Origin: Astragalus membranaceus
Taxonomy: Eukaryota > Streptophyta > Magnoliopsida > Fabales > Fabaceae
Length of the DNA stretch: 64,000 bases
Direction: 5' to 3'
Assembly (NCBI GenBank): GCA_039519185.1
Contig: CM076854.1
Coordinates: 158,096,166-158,160,165, forward strand
Positions 8,795 to 19,599 of the stretch are shown here, piece after piece. A program made the translations under genes and the position numbers. The notes beneath the pieces were generated by a model. It was not told where the DNA came from and made no database searches. It was given only the letters and a program-made list of their open reading frames with translations. Each line of letters starts with the position of its first letter. The stretch's first letter is position 1.

Positions 8795-10474
8795 CTATAA
8801 AAATTCACTGTACATTCCTTTCTTTCTCAAACAAAGACCATTAAATGGTCTATTGTTAGCAAAATCCATTCTATCTCTCATTCCTACATTTGTATCAATC
8901 CTACATACATAGCTGAGGCCTACAAGAAGATCAACCATTGCAGCTTCAGTTTTTGCTTGATTTGCAAAATAAAGAGTCTGGACAAGTAAAATATTTTCTT
9001 TCCCAGTTGTATGTTCCTTCTCAAAGTTTCTCTCAGAATACCAACTTATGGTGTTATGTGCAAGTGGTGCCAACCATTCTAATATTTGTGCGAGTACCGA
9101 ACTCCATTCTGCTGCAAGGTTTGAATCATCGACAGAGGAACATTTGCTTTTCGCGTAACACTTCAGCTTACCCTTCAGAACAGTTCTTATAGTAGTTGGA
9201 ATCATATTGTACAGATCATCTCTTGTTTCATGATCAACCAAGTGAGGTGAAGACGCCAACCTCTCGATCGATACAATCATATTTGCATAATGCAGAGCTA
9301 ATGCCGCGTCACCAAGGGTAAATGAAACCGGCTTCAACAAATTGTTGACGCATAATTTAGAATAGATTCTAATTCTGTTGGAGAGATAAAATTTATCCAC
9401 TGTTTTCATTTTATCAACATGTTTGATATGACAATCAGTCAACCTCATAGAACCACCATTTGTCTGCACACAACTTTGTATGATAGGAGAATTGTTTGCA
9501 ACAGACATGCAAGTTTTGAATGGTCCAATATGTCCTAATTGTTTGCTTTCTGAACGTTTATGCTGCTGTTCCTTCTTTCTTTTGCTCTTGTCAAATAAAA
9601 AACCAGCATTTGATACGGGCTTTCTCACAACAGATCCTGAATTGAATCCAAAGATATCACTCTGTGAAGGATAAACAGAAGAATGAATAAAAACCGAAAA
9701 GGAATGACTGCGCAGAAGATTGTTAGCATTCATATTCTGAGGGTCATTTTCTTGTAGTAAAGATGGTAAGTTGTTATTTCCAAACACAAATATGATCCTC
9801 TCCAGTATTGTAAATAGTGATTTTGTAAGCAATCTGACAACATAATCATAATTTCTATTCCACGGAGACATATCTCTTAGATTCTTCACTTCCTGACGCC
9901 GGCACACGACCTTCTTCTGAAACTCGAGCAATTTTACTCGATGCAATTCAGGATTTGCCTGCATTCTCCTGAAAGTCTGTTCAACCTCTGCTAGTACCTC
10001 AAGTTCTTCGCAAAATTGTGTTGTGGAGGCAACAAATTTTCCCATTTTCTTCACTTTCCTCTCCATCTTTTTCAATTTGTATTCCCATGCTGACCATTGA
10101 ATATAGTTTTGAACTGGGTCGCGAACAAAATGTTCGAAACGATGATAAACCGGATCCACGCACCTCTTACTCAACCTAGCCAGAGACCGTGCTATCGATT
10201 GGAAGTTATGAAGCACCTCATTCAATGCAAGTTCCATCAAGTAATCATCATTCTCAGACACTAACATTTTGACCCCAATTGAGTTCATTATCCCTTCTCT
10301 CAAACTCAATACCTCCCCATCACTCAAAGAATGCCACAAATTAATCACCTTCAACATCAATCCCGCAACTTCTAATGCTAAAATTCCAACTACTGCCTTG
10401 TTATCTAATGTATTTTTGCGTGAGATTGGCCATAAAGCACTGAGCCACGACCCATTCACCGTTTCACCTCCCAT
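8795..10474 (-). CDS. PSK-simulator-like protein (DUF3475 and DUF668 domains)
   Basis: A single coding exon of 559 codons. I place the start at 10,474 (MGGETVNGSW...), not at the in-frame Met 53 codons upstream, because a strong acceptor (TTGCTTTCAG) at 10,517 lies between them and plant homologues begin with MGG. Residues about 25-83 carry the DUF3475 block (NKAVVGILALEVAGLM...LWHSLSD), residues about 382-470 the DUF668 block (TLGDAALALHYANMIV...RDDLYNMIP). The middle is basic and helix-rich. Proteins of this family (PSI1-3 in Arabidopsis) act in growth downstream of phytosulfokine signalling, and an MGG start suggests possible myristoylation. The C-terminal end (GLCLRKKGMYSEFL) is not one I know from the family. 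No frameshift was seen; very likely functional. Confidence 0.88.
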   Translation of the reverse strand: MGGETVNGSWLSALWPISRKNTLDNKAVVGILALEVAGLMLKVINLWHSLSDGEVLSLREGIMNSIGVKMLVSENDDYLMELALNEVLHNFQSIARSLARLSKRCVDPVYHRFEHFVRDPVQNYIQWSAWEYKLKKMERKVKKMGKFVASTTQFCEELEVLAEVEQTFRRMQANPELHRVKLLEFQKKVVCRRQEVKNLRDMSPWNRNYDYVVRLLTKSLFTILERIIFVFGNNNLPSLLQENDPQNMNANNLLRSHSFSVFIHSSVYPSQSDIFGFNSGSVVRKPVSNAGFLFDKSKRKKEQQHKRSESKQLGHIGPFKTCMSVANNSPIIQSCVQTNGGSMRLTDCHIKHVDKMKTVDKFYLSNRIRIYSKLCVNNLLKPVSFTLGDAALALHYANMIVSIERLASSPHLVDHETRDDLYNMIPTTIRTVLKGKLKCYAKSKCSSVDDSNLAAEWSSVLAQILEWLAPLAHNTISWYSERNFEKEHTTGKENILLVQTLYFANQAKTEAAMVDLLVGLSYVCRIDTNVGMRDRMDFANNRPFNGLCLRKKGMYSEFL

Positions 10475-10516
10475 TGATTTCACCAACCCAATCACCCCAG
10501 TAGACACTTTACTACC

Positions 10517-10908
10517 CTGAAAGCAATCAAATCCATTAAACACACAACGTATTAATATACCACATAGATATAGAGCATGGATTAAGATAGTGATACTTGA
10601 AATTTCATGAAAAAGATTTAATTTTTTTTTCAAAAACCTAACCCCTTCCCCAATTATTATTATTATTTAGGTCATAAGTAGAGGAAAAAAATGAGGTTTA
10701 TAAGGATGGTTTCAAAACTCACTTTTCAAAGTTCAAAATTTTTGTCTTGTATTGTTGTCAAATCAGTACCAGATTTGTAGCCAAGCAAAGATTAATATTC
10801 AACTAAACCAAGTAAGATGCAAAACAAAACAAAACAAAACATCATAGAAAAAGGAAAGAGAAACGAGGAGAGAGTGCAAAAACATACCCTGGAGTAGCAT
10901 TGAGTTGA

Positions 10909-10951
<43 letters not shown>

Positions 10952-10960
10952 CTGGCAGAG
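10517..10960 (-). other. 5' UTR exon and intron of the PSK-simulator-like gene
   Basis: On the minus strand a donor CAG|GGTATG or CAGG|GTATG at 10,888-10,887 and the acceptor TTTCAG at 10,517 define an intron of about 370 nt in the 5' UTR. The upstream exon contains a (CT)n tract (10,914-10,950 as GA on the plus strand), common in plant leaders. A leader intron next to a single coding exon is usual for this family as I recall it. The transcription start was not located. Confidence 0.6.
10913..10949. repeat. (GA)n microsatellite in the 5' leader
   Basis: About 18 GA units; as (CT)n on the transcribed strand it lies in or just upstream of the leader exon. Confidence 0.95.
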
Positions 10961-12029
10961 ACAGTAACGGACGAGTGATTGGGATGGGGAAAGAGAAAGG
11001 GAATTGGGTCAAAAGGAGGTATGTGGGGTTTGTTCAGTTTAAGGGAACGTGGATATTACGTTAACAGTTTAACAAACATTGATTAGGTTTGGAAAAATTG
11101 CTCCTTCGTCATTTGAGAATGAGATGCCATGCCACTTGCTGTTATTGCTCCTCGCCTCTTTGAAAGCGTTTTTTGAGTTTCGGCGTGCTTATATTTTTCA
11201 ACGTTTACTTTAACTTAACTTTGTTTTTAGTACTACTACTAGTACTTTTTAAAGGCCATTTAGGAAAAGGGAAAATGTTTGTGGGGACAGTTGGGGATTA
11301 TTTTTTCAACGTTTAAATTTAATTTTGGGCTGGATTAGTTTGTTTGAGTTATGTTTTTCTTAACTTCTCCGTCGTGTCCTTGTGCCGGGGACAGTTGGGG
11401 AGTTTTTCACTTTTTTGAAATTGTACTTGTTGGAATGTACATTCAGGGATAAAAGGATCAGGACAACAAATCTCGTCTGTATCGGTTTTGGAAACGAATT
11501 GGTTGGTAAATGGTAAGGTTATGCTGTACATGTCTCGATTGGATTGGATTCAATTGAAGTTTTTTTTTTCTTTTTTGTATTTGCATTTTGCAACTTAGGA
11601 AGTCACATAGGGTTTGTTTCATGTCATGGACAATTCATCAATGTATATTTTACGGTTTTTTTTTAGCAGCTCGTAAGTGAGGTAAAATGTAAGCAAATTT
11701 ATAAGTTAAACAAAGTAGAAAATTTAATATAATAATAGTAGTTATGAGTAAATTTGGGACTGATCATTTAATACATCTTAAAAATTGTGTTTTTTGTCAA
11801 AAAAAAATTATGTTTATTTCTTATATTGTGGACCACCAAATCTCACTATTTTTCTCTTATATTGTGGAGCGGAGGGAGTATCAAATTTCCATGATTGAAA
11901 AACTATTGGAGACCAAACATAAATAATAAAAACTGTTTTGAATATTATTTCTAGTGTATGTCCATTATTCATCTTCCATCCTCTCATTATTCTCTTGTAT
12001 GGTGGATTTTTATGCGTGACTTCTTACTT
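10961..12029. other. Intergenic, promoter side of the PSK-simulator-like gene; possible Stowaway end
   Basis: Contains the promoter region of the gene on its left. At about 11,866-11,880 the sequence GAGCGGAGGGAGTA resembles the terminal repeat of a Stowaway MITE, but no partner end was found. An identical 60-nt match to the hAT-type element at 52 kb is listed separately. No gene seen. Confidence 0.4.
11683..11742. repeat. 60-nt fragment identical to part of the hAT-type element at 52 kb
   Basis: Positions 11,683-11,742 and 52,459-52,518 are identical over 60 nt by eye. The flanks differ at once on both sides. At 52 kb the stretch lies inside an element with terminal repeats, here it is isolated, so this is a truncated copy or filler. 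Confidence 0.75.
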
Positions 12030-12300
12030 GCCAATCTAGGTAGTTTTTTTTGTAACCCCCCCCCCCCCCCCCAACCCATTGTACCCTTTACCCCCCAAAT
12101 TGACCAAACGGACCAAAATGCCCCTAAAACAATGTTAAAAAACGAATTCATTCATCATTCCACCATATTTCCGAAAAAAGTAAGTTTTTTCCCCTAAACT
12201 TCCCGGAAATAAACGTATATCCGGAAAGCTTTCCGGAAATACCATATTTTGAGGTATTTCCGGAAGGTTAATTTTGCAGGGAATTCCGGAAATACCTCTT

Positions 12301-13723
12301 TGTAGCGACCGAAAAATCCGGGTGAGGATTCCTCGAAGGTTCAAAAATGAAGTCGCCACCAAAGTTTAATTATAAGGGCAAACATTGGAAAATCCATTTT
12401 GGATTGGATAAGGGTCATTGAGACCAGATAAGGGTTCGGGAGTCGGTTATGCGTGGGGAAGGTATTAGCACCCCACGACATCCTTCCTAATGAAAGTTAC
12501 CTGCTAACTAGTTGTAGCAAAGAATATTAATTTTGAAAATGTTTATTTTTACCCTTTTATTGTGAATTAAAAAAGAAAGAAGAAAATTGATATTTTATTT
12601 AAGAAAATGATTATTTAGGAGAAGACTGAAAAAAGTTTTTTATTAGTGCAATTGACAGAGGTCGGCCGCCCTCTGCTCCTACGTATCTCTTGGTAGAGAA
12701 TCAAATCACACGTAGTTCTTGGGTAGAAAAATGTTTGTTGGTTGGTATTTTTTAATATAGGGGTTTTAGGATTATTGAGCTATACAGCTCATCCGTCCTA
12801 GAACGATGACTAACCCTTCCGTACGGTCGACTTAGTCCCCTATTTTATAAAAATGGAGTTTTGGAGCTTGGAAAATGGTATGATGTGTGTTGGTTTGATT
12901 TTATTGGAATAGGGATTTTAGGTCATGATCCGTAACGGTTCATTAGTGACCTAAAAAGCAGACTAACCCGACTGTACAGTCGACTTAGTCCCCTATTTTG
13001 AAAATAAGATTTTTATTTTTGGAGAAAAATGATTATTTTGTTTTTTTGTTTTAATATGAACGAAAAGTTGACAACGAAAAAAAAAAGAGCGCAACTAGTG
13101 AAAAATAATTATCATTAATATTTAAAAATAAACTAATTAAAAGAAAAATAAAATAAAAAAGGGAGGGGGAGAGAGAGAAAGCGAGAACTTCGCTGGGAGA
13201 GAGAGAGAGAGAATGTGTTCAGTGTTCTTGTTGAATCACTGCGGTGTGCTTTTCACTGTGGACAGGGTCCTCCTTTTATAGGTGAAGGGTTATGTGAAGA
13301 GACTTGCTGGACAAGTTAATTTGTTGGGCAAGTCGACTTGTTGGGCAAGCAGCTTGTTGGGCTGAAGGTTAATGCTACTGACACCCCATTTTATTATTTT
13401 CGTTCCTCTCTATTTTTTTTTGGATTATTCTTATTTTTGTATTTTCGGGCTTTTTGTATTATTTGGACACTTTATTGTAATATATATTTTTTATTTTCTG
13501 ATTTTATTTCATTATTATTTTTATGGCTTTTTGATCAAAATGACTAAATTAAGTCCAAAATACCGAACATAGGCCCATTTACTAAGAATTGGCCCAATTA
13601 GACAAATCAGTCTAAATTAAAACAAGACAGCGCTCGAAATGTCGTTCTCGTAATGATATGGACTTGTGACACGGGGGCTAAAACAATTGCGATAAATGAT
13701 CAGACAAAATTGGGGTATAACAC
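12301..13723 (-). mobile_element. Solo LTR, same family as 5,585-8,307, inverted
   Basis: On the minus strand the sequence starts TGTTATACCCCAATTTTGTC and ends TTTTTCGGTCGCTACA. Perfect 5-bp duplications CTCTT flank it (12,296-12,300 and 13,724-13,728). At 1,423 bp it is half the length of the other copy, so it has lost U3 or R sequence or belongs to a shorter subfamily. It shares with the Ogre-like LTR the palindromes CGACTGTACAGTCG (12,969-12,982) and GATCCGTAACGGTTC (12,927-12,941), the conserved motif at 12,435-12,452 and TGGCGACTTC at 12,358-12,349 on the minus strand. Confidence 0.88.
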
Positions 13724-13839
13724 TCTTTTTGAGGTATTTCCCGAATTTCCTGGAAATTAACCTTTCGGAAATACCTTAAAAAATGGTATTTGCGAAATGT
13801 TTTTTTTTTTGAAATTTCGTTTTAATTAATTTTTTTTTG

Positions 13840-15460
13840 CTTTTTCAGTGGCAACCAGAACAGGAAACATAGAGCAAGGCGGGCATTCAAGAGCATGACG
13901 AGGAGATGAGCAGAGTCCTTCTGGCAGTAGGAGCAGGTTCATATTGAGCACTAGACAGGTCAGACACGCGTCTGAGCGTCAGAGGCGTGTCCGAGAGCGA
14001 GAGCAGGAGCAGGAGCATTATTATCACGAGCCTGCTGAGCCAGACGCCATGCATGTAGATGACCAGGCTGAGGCTGAGGTTGCTCAGCATGATGATGAGG
14101 CTGCTGAGCAGGTTTTATTACACCGGTTGCATGTCCACTGCGTCCACAGACTACTACAGACGGGACAGGTAATACTTTTAATAATTTGTTTATTTTTAAC
14201 AATTAATTATTTTAATAATTTATTAATTACTTTTATTTTTTTACAGGACCGGGGTAAGATTAAAGTTGCTTCTCATGGGGGAAGATACTGAAGACGAGAC
14301 CTCAGCAGCACCACCCACATATAGCGGGATGGTTGCAGCAGGCCCATCTGTTTGAGCTGGACATCACACCTCTCAGCAACATCAACCACAAGCTCATATC
14401 AGCTTTTGTGCAGAGGTGGCATTCTGAGACCAGCTCATTCCACATGCCCTAGGGGGAGATGACAGTGACGTTGGACGACGTGTCCGCGTTGCTCCACTTG
14501 CCGCTCACCGGCACACCGTTGGCGCATCGGCCACATTTTGACACTGCCGATGCTATTCGAGCTGGAGTTGACTTGCTGGGCATAGACCACACAGCCTGCT
14601 GGGCAGAGTGTTAGTTCAACAGGGGACCGACATTCCAATTTTCTTTCTTGATGGCCGCATACACACAGAACATGGAGCGCAGCTATCTTGATCAGGCGGC
14701 ACGGTGCTATCTGCTACACTTGTTGGGCAGCACCATTTTTGCTGACAAGAGTCACACATCTGTCCCTGTCAAGTGAGTGACTCTTATTTCTGACTTTGAC
14801 CTGTGTGGCCAGTGGGCTTGGGTGGCGTCTTTGGGGTACCACAGACCAACATTTTGTGTGCCTACAAGATATCTCATTATTCTTTTGACAGCTACTAAAT
14901 GCGACTCTTTTGGATTTGCTTGATGTCTAGCACACATGCAAACACTAAACATGATATCCGGTCTACTAGCAGTCAAATAAAGAAGAGAGCTGCTCTAGCT
15001 ATTCTCTACGAGCAGCTGAATGATGCTTGTTACTGGGAGACGTCGCAGATTGGCGGATACGCTTCTCTGGTGTAGGTAAATAATTAATTAATTATTTTTA
15101 TTTCTTGTTAATTACTTTTATTTATATAATTACTTATTTATTTATTTTATTATTTTAGTGCTGGATATATGAGTATTTCCCCACCATCGTGGTGCGGAAA
15201 GACTTCGGTGCCAATGAACTTCCACGTTGCAGCAGGTGGGCGAACAAGAAGTGCGATAGTATCAAGCTTCCGGAGTTTCGGCAGCTGCTGGATGACTTGC
15301 AAAGGGAGCAGGTCATATGGAGCCCCTGGGACGACCACAGACAGGACCTCCGGTTTCACAACATTTCATTATTCAGAGGTTGACTGCTGTGGGGGAATAT
15401 GGCTGTGCCTTATATGCCAGACAGGGTCTGTTGGCAGTTTGGACATTTAGTTGGGTGCTT
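13840..15460 (+). pseudogene. Plant mobile domain (MAIN-like, PMD) gene, decayed
   Basis: Pieces of one reading direction show the plant mobile domain found in MAIN-like proteins and in some Mutator-type and gypsy-type transposons: LFELDITPLSNINHKLISAF, VQRWHSETSSFHMP, GEMTVTLDDVSALLHLPL, then CWIYEYFPTIVV and DDLQREQVIWSPW. Exons appear split by AT-rich introns at about 14,170-14,246 and 15,075-15,158. Two nonsense codons are visible in the domain (one at about 14,450 in place of the usual Trp after HMP, one at about 14,612). A piece of Copia sequence interrupts the frame at about 14,780-14,985. Not functional. Confidence 0.7.
14780..14985 (-). mobile_element. Copia RNase H-region fragment inside the PMD gene
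   Basis: The minus strand reads SRPDIMFSVCMCARHQANP and AVKRIMRYLVGTQNVGLWYP, the conserved block just after the reverse transcriptase of Ty1/Copia elements. Only about 200 bp are present, with no LTR, and PMD-like sequence resumes on both sides, so it looks like filler DNA inserted during break repair. Confidence 0.75.
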
Positions 15461-15774
15461 TACAGCTTTTGGACATTTAGTTGTATTATTTTTTGTATTT
15501 TTACTGTATTGATACTGTATTATTATTGTTTATTAGTTTAGCGAGTTTCGTTACATTTAATTATTTCGCGTAATTTTTTTTTAATTTTAAAAAAAATATT
15601 TTTTAAAAATTTCCGGAAATACACATATTTTCGGAAGGCAGAAATATGTGTATTTTCGGAAGTTTTTAAAAAATATTTTTTTTAACAAAAAAATAAGGGT
15701 ATTTTGGGGATTTATGGTAAAATGGAGGTATGGGGTCTAATGAGGAGGGTACAAAAAAAACTACCGCAAATCCA

Positions 15775-16130
15775 CACCCTATAAAAGGGTTCACCTTATG
15801 TGTATAGATGTTCTTGTGTCGAAGAGAATAATACAATGACTCGATATTCTCTCCTTCTTTTGTGCTTACTCTTTCTCTAGTTTGGTTTATTTTCATAACA
15901 AAAACCAAAATATCACATCAGTAAAACTACAATGATCAAAAACATAATTTTAAATATTTAAATTATTCTCATAGAAAAATGATTACTATAAAATTATTTT
16001 AAAATTAAAATCCCAAAGATAAGTTTGAAAGTTGAAAATAACATAGCAAATTTATTAAAAAATTTAGAGATAATCTTTAACTTACGATCACAAATTCACA
16101 ATCTTACTTTTGATAAAAAAAAAACAATCA
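15775..16130. other. AT-rich intergenic sequence
   Basis: Nothing recognised beyond the distal promoter of the small gene that follows. Confidence 0.5.
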
Positions 16131-16142
16131 CAATCTTACTTA

Positions 16143-16279
16143 CACGTGAAAGTGGTGAGGTGCGTCACGTGGCAGAAAGTTCTAGCACCCCCGAATTCAA
16201 ATCTTGTAACTTATCCTCCATTTCTCCAGTACATTCTAGTCTCCAAATATTGTCAAGACCGACCTTCCTCCTTATAAAA
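16143..16279 (+). promoter_or_regulatory. ABRE/G-box and TATA promoter of the small gene
   Basis: Two ACGT-core boxes, CACGTG at 16,143-16,148 and CACGTGGC at 16,166-16,173, lie about 100-130 bp before a TATA box (CTTATAAAACC, 16,271-16,281). This spacing is typical for ABA- or desiccation-responsive seed genes. The role is inferred from the motifs only. Confidence 0.55.
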
Positions 16280-16390
16280 CCACCTGAGACATTGTCGAAA
16301 GTAAATAACACAATATATAGTTTGTAGCAAAGCAAGAAACAAGAAAAATCAGTAAGAAAACAGAGAAGATAAATCGAAGTGGAACAAAAC

Positions 16391-16818
16391 AATGAAGCCC
16401 ATCGACGACAAGCAAGAGAAGGTGACAATCAGAGCAGTGAGCCACGACGAGGAAGGGAAGGAAAAGAGTGGAGAAAACAGAGCTGAACACTCACAACATA
16501 GACACACTCAAGTACGTTGAGAAGAAGCTCATCAATAAGGGTGTCCACCGCCTAGATCGCCAACCTTACGTTGGGCCGCACAAGTCTGGCCATGGTGGCA
16601 AGTTCACGTGGGAAGGCCCTGCTGACGTGACCGACAACGAGCTTATGGCGGCGCCGGCGGCTATCGATGAGAAGGACCCCAACTATGTGGACGAGGAAGA
16701 GGAGAGAGGAGAAGATGTTATGGAGTTTGTTGTTGGAGAGGTTGATGTTGCTAAGGTTGCTGATGAACGTGAAGGGGTTGCTAGGATTGATGTTGATCCT
16801 CGTTTGCAAGTTAACTGA
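16391..16818 (+). pseudogene. Small acidic plant protein gene with a frameshift
   Basis: The first ATG after the TATA box (16,391) opens a frame (MKPIDDKQEKVTIRAVSHDEEGKEK...) that ends after 42 codons. From about 16,465 the +1 frame continues smoothly (VEKTELNTHNIDTLKYVEKK...) to a stop at 16,818, with blocks KSGHGGKFTWEGP and AIDEKDPNYVDEE. The two halves look like one protein of about 140 residues separated by a single-base indel near 16,463-16,468. I do not recognise the family with certainty; charged, Gly-containing, no signal peptide or membrane segment. Either a recent pseudogene, a sequencing error, or use of the internal ATG at 16,468 for a 116-residue product. Confidence 0.6.
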
Positions 16819-17698
16819 TTCTTATCGTTGACTAGTTTAGTTTCTTTGGGTCATGAGTTTCTTGTGTGCTGTGTTTTGTGGAATGTAAACTTCAAATGTT
16901 TTAATAATCAAAGGAAGTACTGAAATGTAACAGTTAATTTTTCTTCCAAGATGTGCTAATTTGAGAGTTTTGTTTTTGGGAGAGAGCTCGGTAACATGAT
17001 AATTAATGGGAAATTATTAGTGGAACTTTCACCGAATTATAAATTTTAATTTACTTCCTCCACTAAGTAATACCGAAAAAGTGAACTGTAATATGCACAA
17101 AAAGAGTGTAAGAAAAAGGTTCTGGGTTTAAATCCCGGAAATTAACATTTTCCCCGCCCATTAATATTGCCTATAAAAAAAAAAGAGTTAACCTGAGCAG
17201 TAATTGATTGAATTCCACCAATTCAAAGTTTAGAATTCGAATAATCTTTGTGTGGCAAAAACCAGGTTGATAGTGTCATTAAATTTGCTAATTGATTATG
17301 ATTTGCCAATTGTGATTATGATTACTAACAAGGGTTAGTCTAATTAGTAATTGGACTTGGTTCCCAATCTTGGGTGTGGTAAAAACTCTGTTGGGATGAA
17401 AGAATCACACGGGTCGGCGAAGCCGGAATCTCGTAGCAAGCCAGATGACATGGTAGATTTTCCCATAGAATCGAATCGCATATAAGAAATTGTGAACAAC
17501 AATATACAAAAACAACACAACAACGATGAAATTATTCAAATATACAAAATCAGAGCAACAAACGTCGATACATTCAGCAACCGAGGATGGTCAATAATCG
17601 ATGGTAGCGAACATTCCAAATCAAAAAACATTCTTTCCTAAAAACAGGCCAACACATAAGGGTAAAATCTTCTTCAGCATTTCTACTAATTTTTTTCA
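16819..17698. other. Intergenic between the small gene and HAD copy 1
   Basis: Holds the 3' ends of two convergent genes. No repeat or ORF recognised. Confidence 0.5.
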
Positions 17699-18950
17699 TT
17701 AGGGTAGAAGGGACATAAGTTTCAAGTAAAATCTCCAATCTGGATGAGACAATGTAATTGCTGGTTGTCCAAATGGATGATCTTTCACGTACGACTGAAC
17801 ATCAAGAGCATCAGCAACTTCTTTCAGGTACATACATAGTTCACCATTGGGGTCTGTAAAAAGATTTTAAAAAACAACATAAGAAAACTTTAAAAAAATT
17901 CAAAGCTCTAAATAAAAAATAGTAGTAAAAAAGTAAAATTTCTCACCCAAAGCTTTGTCGTTTCTATTTCCTGGCTTGTATGATTCGGGAAAAATTGCCG
18001 TATTGGGCTGTTATTTGCAATGACCGAGATATTAAAATAGGCTTCAATAACATAATTATTCAAAAAGAATAATGGAGGATGGAATTACCGGATTAAGAAA
18101 AGCCTTGTATGGCTTGTCATCAATCAGCAAAGTATTTAATTTTGAATAAGGACCTCCTTTCTTGATTCTAACAAATACTTCAGTCAATTCCTTGAAAAAA
18201 AGAGGCTTACTCTTGTTCTCCAAAGATTGAATCCCAGATTTTTTACATTCTTTTTGATCCTAAATATATTCAAAGAATAGACAACAATTAAAATAAAAAT
18301 ATTAACAAGCATCTATATGGAATCACATATAACACATTGATAAAAAAATGGAGTTAAAGTGAATGTACGTAACTACGTACCCAAATAAACAATAGTTTGC
18401 TTGACAATGATCCCATAGCACAGGTTAAAGCAGCACCGATATTATGCCTGATTAAACATTTAAGATTATATGAACAAAATATTCATAATTTCTAAAAAGC
18501 ATAAAGAAAATTTGAGAAGGGTGGTACTTACTCCATAGCAGAAGACCAGATACCAACTTCAAATCTTTCAAAGCAAAATTTCATAAATTCTTTGCTAAAT
18601 GGTCGCTTGTAAACTGTATCACAAATAATAAAAATGCATATAATTTTCTATTAAACTAAGACAAGAAAAACCAGATTTGAGATTAAAAAATGCTTACGGA
18701 AAAAGTTCAAATATTTCTGATCAGGTCTGCGAGACTCGAGAATTCCACTTTCATCACAACAATGAACTCTCTGGAGCAGAAACCCATTGAGGTTCATAAC
18801 AAGTAACTTCTTCTTCTTGGGTCCAAGACTCAGCTTCTCTACAGAGAGACCCAACTCTTTTTCTGATTCTTGAACATCAGAATGGGAATCATAATCTTCA
18901 TTATCGACTTCAGTGTCGCTGTTGCACTTCTCCTTTCCTTTCGAACTCAT
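17699..18950 (-). CDS. HAD/FCP1-like (NLI-interacting-factor type) protein, copy 1
   Basis: Six exons on the minus strand: 18950-18698, 18613-18532, 18447-18381, 18259-18089, 18007-17947, 17853-17699. All introns are GT..AG and the 789-nt sum is open, giving 262 residues. The first exon is an acidic Ser/Asp-rich leader followed by LLVMNLNGFLLQRVH, the HAD motif I region. Exon 2 has EVGIWSSA-like motif II context, exon 3 SLSSKLLFIW, exon 4 GGPYSKLNTLLIDDKPYKAF with the acidic motif, and the last exon DHPFGQPAITLSHPDW. Motif I has Asn where the catalytic Asp is needed, so phosphatase activity is doubtful. The start at 18,950 is chosen because all copies begin MSSKG or MSSKV there. Confidence 0.82.
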
Positions 18951-19007
18951 ACTTTGGATTACAAATTTCAGGTAAGATGACAAGTAAAGTAACCTATAGC
19001 TTATTAT

Positions 19008-19015
19008 TATTTATA
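19008..19015 (-). promoter_or_regulatory. Putative TATA box of HAD copy 1
   Basis: TATAAATA on the minus strand, 58 nt before the ATG. The sequence around it differs from the TTTATATAGA block shared by the other copies, so this copy appears to have a changed promoter. Confidence 0.4.
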
Positions 19016-19599
19016 CTATCTTGCAGCTAGCTTCAGTTAATTTTCTGTTAGTTTTCTGGTGCTGTTGGTTAGTTTCTGTTACGTTGTAACCACTTCCAAC
19101 AAACTTTCTCTTAGTTAGTTTTTCGGGTGCTATTTGTACAGTCCACGTACGAAAACAACATAATGACAAAGAAATTATTTACATATATATTAATATAAGC
19201 TTAGAAATAACATAAAAGTTGTGATTTAATTCGGAAAAAAAGTCGAACAGTATGCATTTGCCAATTGAATATGTTATGTTTCCAAATAGAAAATAAACAA
19301 ATTTGGGAAAGGGTGTTGATTTTGACACTGGCACAGCACAGCTCTCTATATTCCATTTTTATAGTAAATATGCTTATTTTTTATGAATATCAAATGTGAT
19401 TCAAATTTGGAGCAAACATATATAACTAATACAACAATATTCAAACATACATTAGAAGCTTCGAAGTAACAAGAAATTATGAGAAGTTTAGAACATAGAT
19501 TAGAATCTTAGAAGTGACAACAAGTACGCTCTCAACTTTTCACCTCGCACGAGAATATCGGACACATTTCACAAAACCTACTATGGTCAACATTCGGTG
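19016..19599. other. Intergenic between HAD copy 1 and the broken copy
   Basis: AT-rich; contains stretches like the 3' flanks of the HAD genes (ACATACATTAGAAGCTTCGA at about 19,444). No gene. Confidence 0.45.

Larger units (their letters stand above)
12039..15765 (+). mobile_element. Mutator-like element with plant-mobile-domain gene
   Basis: Ends are inverted: GGTAGTTTTTTTTGTA at 12,039 and its complement ending at 15,765. The flanks form a 9-bp imperfect target duplication GCCAATCTA / GCAAATCCA (12,030-12,038 and 15,766-15,774), the size expected for Mutator-like elements. Subterminal parts carry several TTCCGGAAAT-type palindromes. Inside is a decayed gene with a plant mobile domain and a solo LTR inserted at 12,301. 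Without the solo LTR and its duplicated target bases the element is about 2.3 kb. Related ends occur at 47,735-47,807 and 54,071-54,514. Confidence 0.75.

Noticed and set aside
10475..10633. N-terminal extension of 53 codons for the PSK-simulator-like protein
   Set aside because: It reads through a strong acceptor site and AT-rich intron sequence; homologues start at MGG.
13338..13572. Hydrophobic open frames that look like membrane proteins
   Set aside because: They lie in T-rich sequence of the solo LTR at 12.3-13.7 kb; Phe/Leu/Ile runs come from base composition.
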